Positions 50,964 to 52,922 of a DNA stretch of 52,922 nt are shown piece by piece. The stretch's first letter is position 1. Each line of letters starts with the position of its first letter. Source of the stretch: an uncultured Verrucomicrobia subdivision 3 bacterium (GTDB lineage: Bacteria; Verrucomicrobiota; Verrucomicrobiia; Limisphaerales; UBA11358); NCBI GenBank assembly GCA_903936645.1, contig CAIZWI010000132.1:1-52922 (forward strand). Reading direction: 5' to 3'. Under the pieces are notes generated by a model, which ran no database searches, was not told the DNA's origin, and worked only from the letters and a program-made list of their open reading frames with translations. The translations under genes and the position numbers were made by a program.

Positions 50964-51381
50964 GGGTGTCCAGCACATCATCCACCATCGCTATGTGGTC
51001 GTGACCCTCGTACTGCCGTTTCACGTCCACCAGATATTGGTTGAGGGCATTGATGCGGGTGGCCAGCAACCTGGCCACTTGCAGGGTGGCTTCGGGTGAG
51101 GACGTGAGAAACTCAAAGGGTTTCGCAATGACCGCGAGGGAACTGGGTTGCAACGTGCGCACGGTGGCGTGGTGCGGGGTGCCCAGCAGCACGGACATTT
51201 CCCCGAAGATGTTGCCTGGGGCGGCGGTTTTCGCCACCCGCACTTGATCGCGCAAGACTTCAATTTCCCCCTGGATGAGAACATATAGCGGGCCGCTGGC
51301 GGTGCCCTGTTCAATAATCAATTCCCCGGTGGCAAAGTGTTTGACGGGGTGTCCGGCGATGAGTTGCAAAATAACAGACAT
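50929..51381 (-). CDS. Stand-alone cyclic nucleotide-binding domain protein
   Basis: This 150-residue protein is a single CRP-type cNMP-binding beta-roll: GHPVKHFATGELIIEQGT, YVLIQGEIEVLRD, and the phosphate-binding-cassette-like GNIFGEMSVLLGTPHHATVRTL. In the cassette the usual R-S/A pair is replaced by HHATVRT, so the ligand is uncertain. A helical tail follows, with no helix-turn-helix, so it is not a transcription factor by itself. It ends inside the convergent metallophosphoesterase gene. Confidence 0.83.
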   Translation of the reverse strand: MSVILQLIAGHPVKHFATGELIIEQGTASGPLYVLIQGEIEVLRDQVRVAKTAAPGNIFGEMSVLLGTPHHATVRTLQPSSLAVIAKPFEFLTSSPEATLQVARLLATRINALNQYLVDVKRQYEGHDHIAMVDDVLDTLMHHQPRRPAR

Positions 51382-51503
51382 GGCGAATCATGCTTAATCA
51401 TTCCGGCCCAAGGAGTAAATGGAAAAATTCAGCGGGCACCGGAGTTCTTGATGTTTGGGCACGCCGAATTGACATCGACTGGTTATCGCGCACCATGCTG
51501 CGC

Positions 51504-52085
51504 ATGAATTGGGAAGAACTGTACCGTGAGGGCGATGTCTTCTGGGACCGGGGGGCTTGGTCCCCGCCGCTGGAGCAGTATCTGGAACGGCAGCCCGTGA
51601 CGGGGCGGGCCTTGGTGCCGGGCTGTGGTCGCGGGCATGAAGTGGCGCTGGCAGTGGCCCAGGGACTGGATGCCACGGGTTTGGATATTGCGCCGACGGC
51701 GGTGGCGGAGGCGCGGGCGCTGTATCCAACGTTAGCCGGGCGCTTCGTGACCGGGGATTTGTTTCAACTGCCCGAGGATATGCTGGGCGCGTTTGATGTG
51801 GTGCTGGAGCACACTTGTATGAGCGGGTTGCCTCCGGCGTTGCGCCCGGACTATCGCCGGGCAATGGATCTGGCCCTGCGGCTCGGGGGATTGCTGGTTG
51901 GGGTTTGGTTTATCGAGCCGGACCTGAAGCCTGGGGAAGAGGGACCGCCATTCGCGTTCAGCGTGCCGGACCTGACGGCGCTTTTTGCCGAGGGTTATGA
52001 AATCCTGGCGGATTATGTGCCTGACGTGGCGTTTCCCGGGCGTTTGGGCCGGGAGCGTTTGCGGGTGCTGCGGCGGATTTCATGA
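51504..52085 (+). CDS. TPMT-like SAM-dependent methyltransferase
   Basis: The 193-residue protein starts MNWEELYREGDVFWDRGAWS, the pattern of the thiopurine S-methyltransferase/thiol methyltransferase family, followed by SAM motif I (ALVPGCGRGHEV), the acidic residue in ATGLDIAPTAV, and FDVVLEHTCMSGLPP. It would methylate a thiol, halide or chalcogen compound. The ATG at 51504 is chosen since the family pattern starts there; ATGs at 51495 and 51390 are alternatives. It stands alone, facing the repeat-rich end of the window. Confidence 0.85.
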   Translation: MNWEELYREGDVFWDRGAWSPPLEQYLERQPVTGRALVPGCGRGHEVALAVAQGLDATGLDIAPTAVAEARALYPTLAGRFVTGDLFQLPEDMLGAFDVVLEHTCMSGLPPALRPDYRRAMDLALRLGGLLVGVWFIEPDLKPGEEGPPFAFSVPDLTALFAEGYEILADYVPDVAFPGRLGRERLRVLRRIS

Positions 52086-52643
52086 CGCGAGAGGTGTGAA
52101 CGGCACTAACCACGGGCCGGGCCAGGCCCAAAATCATGAATTAGCCGTAAAGATTATTAAATAGGCCGTTTTTGAGAGGTTTTCTGTCGCCGGTGGCGGC
52201 GCTGGGGGAGCCAAAGTGGTGCGGGAGGGGGGGGAAGCGCCAAATTCCAAGCACCAAGCTCCAGAGAAAATTCAAGCACCACATTTCAGGTGGTGGCGGA
52301 CTGGTGGCAAGCGGGGTAAACCGTTGATGGGGCAACCGCATCCAGGAGGGCCTCCAGCCAGGAAGATAGGGCACTCGCAAGGCTCCATGGCGGCAGTTGC
52401 CAGCCCGGGATGGGCAACCGAAGGTCAGTGTATTAAGATATCATTGAGATACACCGTTTCGGTGCTAATTTTTAGTGCCTTGGTCAGCGGTCCCGGGGCG
52501 CACAAATCGCCGCGCTCGCCAGTTCGCGCCCTGGTGCCCCGCCCGGCAGTTCGAGGACCTGGCTGCCATCGGGTGCCTGGGCATCCGCCACCCTTTTCGC
52601 GTCGCACCAATAGCTCACCCAGTTGGCTAGACTGGGGGGAGAA
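52086..52643. other. Non-coding, repeat-like intergenic region
   Basis: No convincing gene is visible. At about 52239-52286 there is AAATTCCAAGCACC followed by AAGCTCCAGAG and AAATTCAAGCACCACA, an internally repeated motif of a kind that recurs between genes in Planctomycetes and Verrucomicrobia. Open frames here have skewed Pro/Arg/Gly composition and no family signal. Confidence 0.5.
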
Positions 52644-52922
52644 AATCCAACATGGGTTGGCGGTTTTGGCGGCTATCAGCTGGCGGACGTTGAGGCGGGC
52701 TGAAGCCCGCGCTCCGCTGCGGGATGTTGTGCGATGCGCATGATGAGTTTGGTGCAACCCAGGTGGGGTTGGTTGTCAGGGGTGATGGCTGGCTGCGGGG
52801 GTGGTGGGGAATCCAACATGGGTTGGCGGTTTTGGCGGCTACCAGCTGTCGGACGTTGAGGCGGGCTGAAGCACGCGCTCCGCTGCGGGGGGCGATGCGC
52901 ATGATGAGTTGGTTGGAACCCA
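52644..52922. repeat. Direct repeat, two ~115-bp copies with an internal palindrome
   Basis: Copy 1 (52644-52761) and copy 2 (52810-52922, running to the window edge) share AATCCAACATGGGTTGGCGG, the GCGGGCTGAAGCCCGC-type segment, GCGCTCCGCTGCGGG and GCGATGCGCATGATGAGTT, with a period of 166 bp. In copy 1 GCGGGC-TGAA-GCCCGC (52695-52710) is a perfect hairpin; in copy 2 one base change breaks it. This is typical of REP-like dispersed elements. Confidence 0.85.

Noticed and set aside
52216..52743. 175-codon plus-strand frame at the right end
   Set aside because: It runs through repeat sequence, has skewed Pro/Arg composition and no recognisable domain.
1..52922. tRNA or rRNA genes
   Set aside because: Reading the intergenic gaps showed no T-arm/anticodon pattern or rRNA motif; a dedicated tRNA search would be needed to exclude degenerate cases.

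Overview
The window is a gene-dense, high-GC piece of a Gram-negative bacterial chromosome, most probably from a Verrucomicrobiota member of the Pedosphaera/Limisphaerales type. This is inferred from gene content and repeat style, because no rRNA gene is present. Supporting signs are a futalosine-pathway menaquinone enzyme (MqnA), Tat-exported glycoside hydrolases, a GH116 protein carrying a lectin-like module common in Planctomycetes and Verrucomicrobia, short verrucomicrobial hypothetical proteins, and dispersed palindromic and tandem repeats between genes. No tRNA, rRNA, CRISPR array or prophage was seen.

Layout. (1) 0.26-14.6 kb, all on the minus strand: efp, a PTS enzyme I, mazG, an ATE/Bpt-like transferase, an MGH1/GH63-like glucosidase, a glycine-zipper peptide, a tight mutS-yeaD-dinG operon, and a Tat-exported GH5 glucanase. 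(2) 14.9-18.3 kb: mqnA and a secreted beta-helix protein on plus, facing a PfkB sugar kinase and a glyoxalase-like protein on minus. (3) 18.5-21.9 kb: an overlapping GntR(YtrA type)-ABC ATPase-permease operon with a clear promoter/operator. (4) 21.9-27.4 kb: a tandem-repeat patch, a GH116 beta-glucosidase with an inserted module, and a low-GC membrane-protein gene cut by an intact 1206-bp IS630-family element with 17-bp terminal repeats and a TA duplication. (5) 27.4-33.8 kb: a small hypothetical gene, a secreted EEP-family nuclease/phosphatase, then folE2 followed by a cysteine-poor dksA, a 55-aa rpmG and rpsR. On the minus strand are a 54-aa basic peptide gene and a rph-phosphatase-prmA operon. 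(6) 33.9-38 kb: an ECF sigma/anti-sigma pair, tlyA-nadK, and a LacI-type regulator. (7) 38.2-44.6 kb: a lone receiver, a four-PAS histidine kinase, a lytic transglycosylase, a LytTR response regulator and a ribbon-helix-helix protein. (8) 44.9-52.1 kb: envelope and stress functions (FKBP isomerase, DegP, CbpA-type DnaJ), a small conserved protein, photolyase plus a metallophosphoesterase, a stand-alone cNMP-binding protein and a TPMT-like methyltransferase. The last 0.8 kb is repeat-rich and non-coding.

How it works together. The most coherent unusual signal is the run folE2-dksA-rpmG-rpsR. All four encode forms of normally zinc-dependent proteins that lack, or do not need, the zinc site, which looks like a zinc-sparing gene set. 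The other themes are polysaccharide breakdown (GH5, GH63-like, GH116, beta-helix, PfkB, PTS EI), a self-regulated ABC export operon of the YtrA type, and a signalling block of orphan two-component parts.
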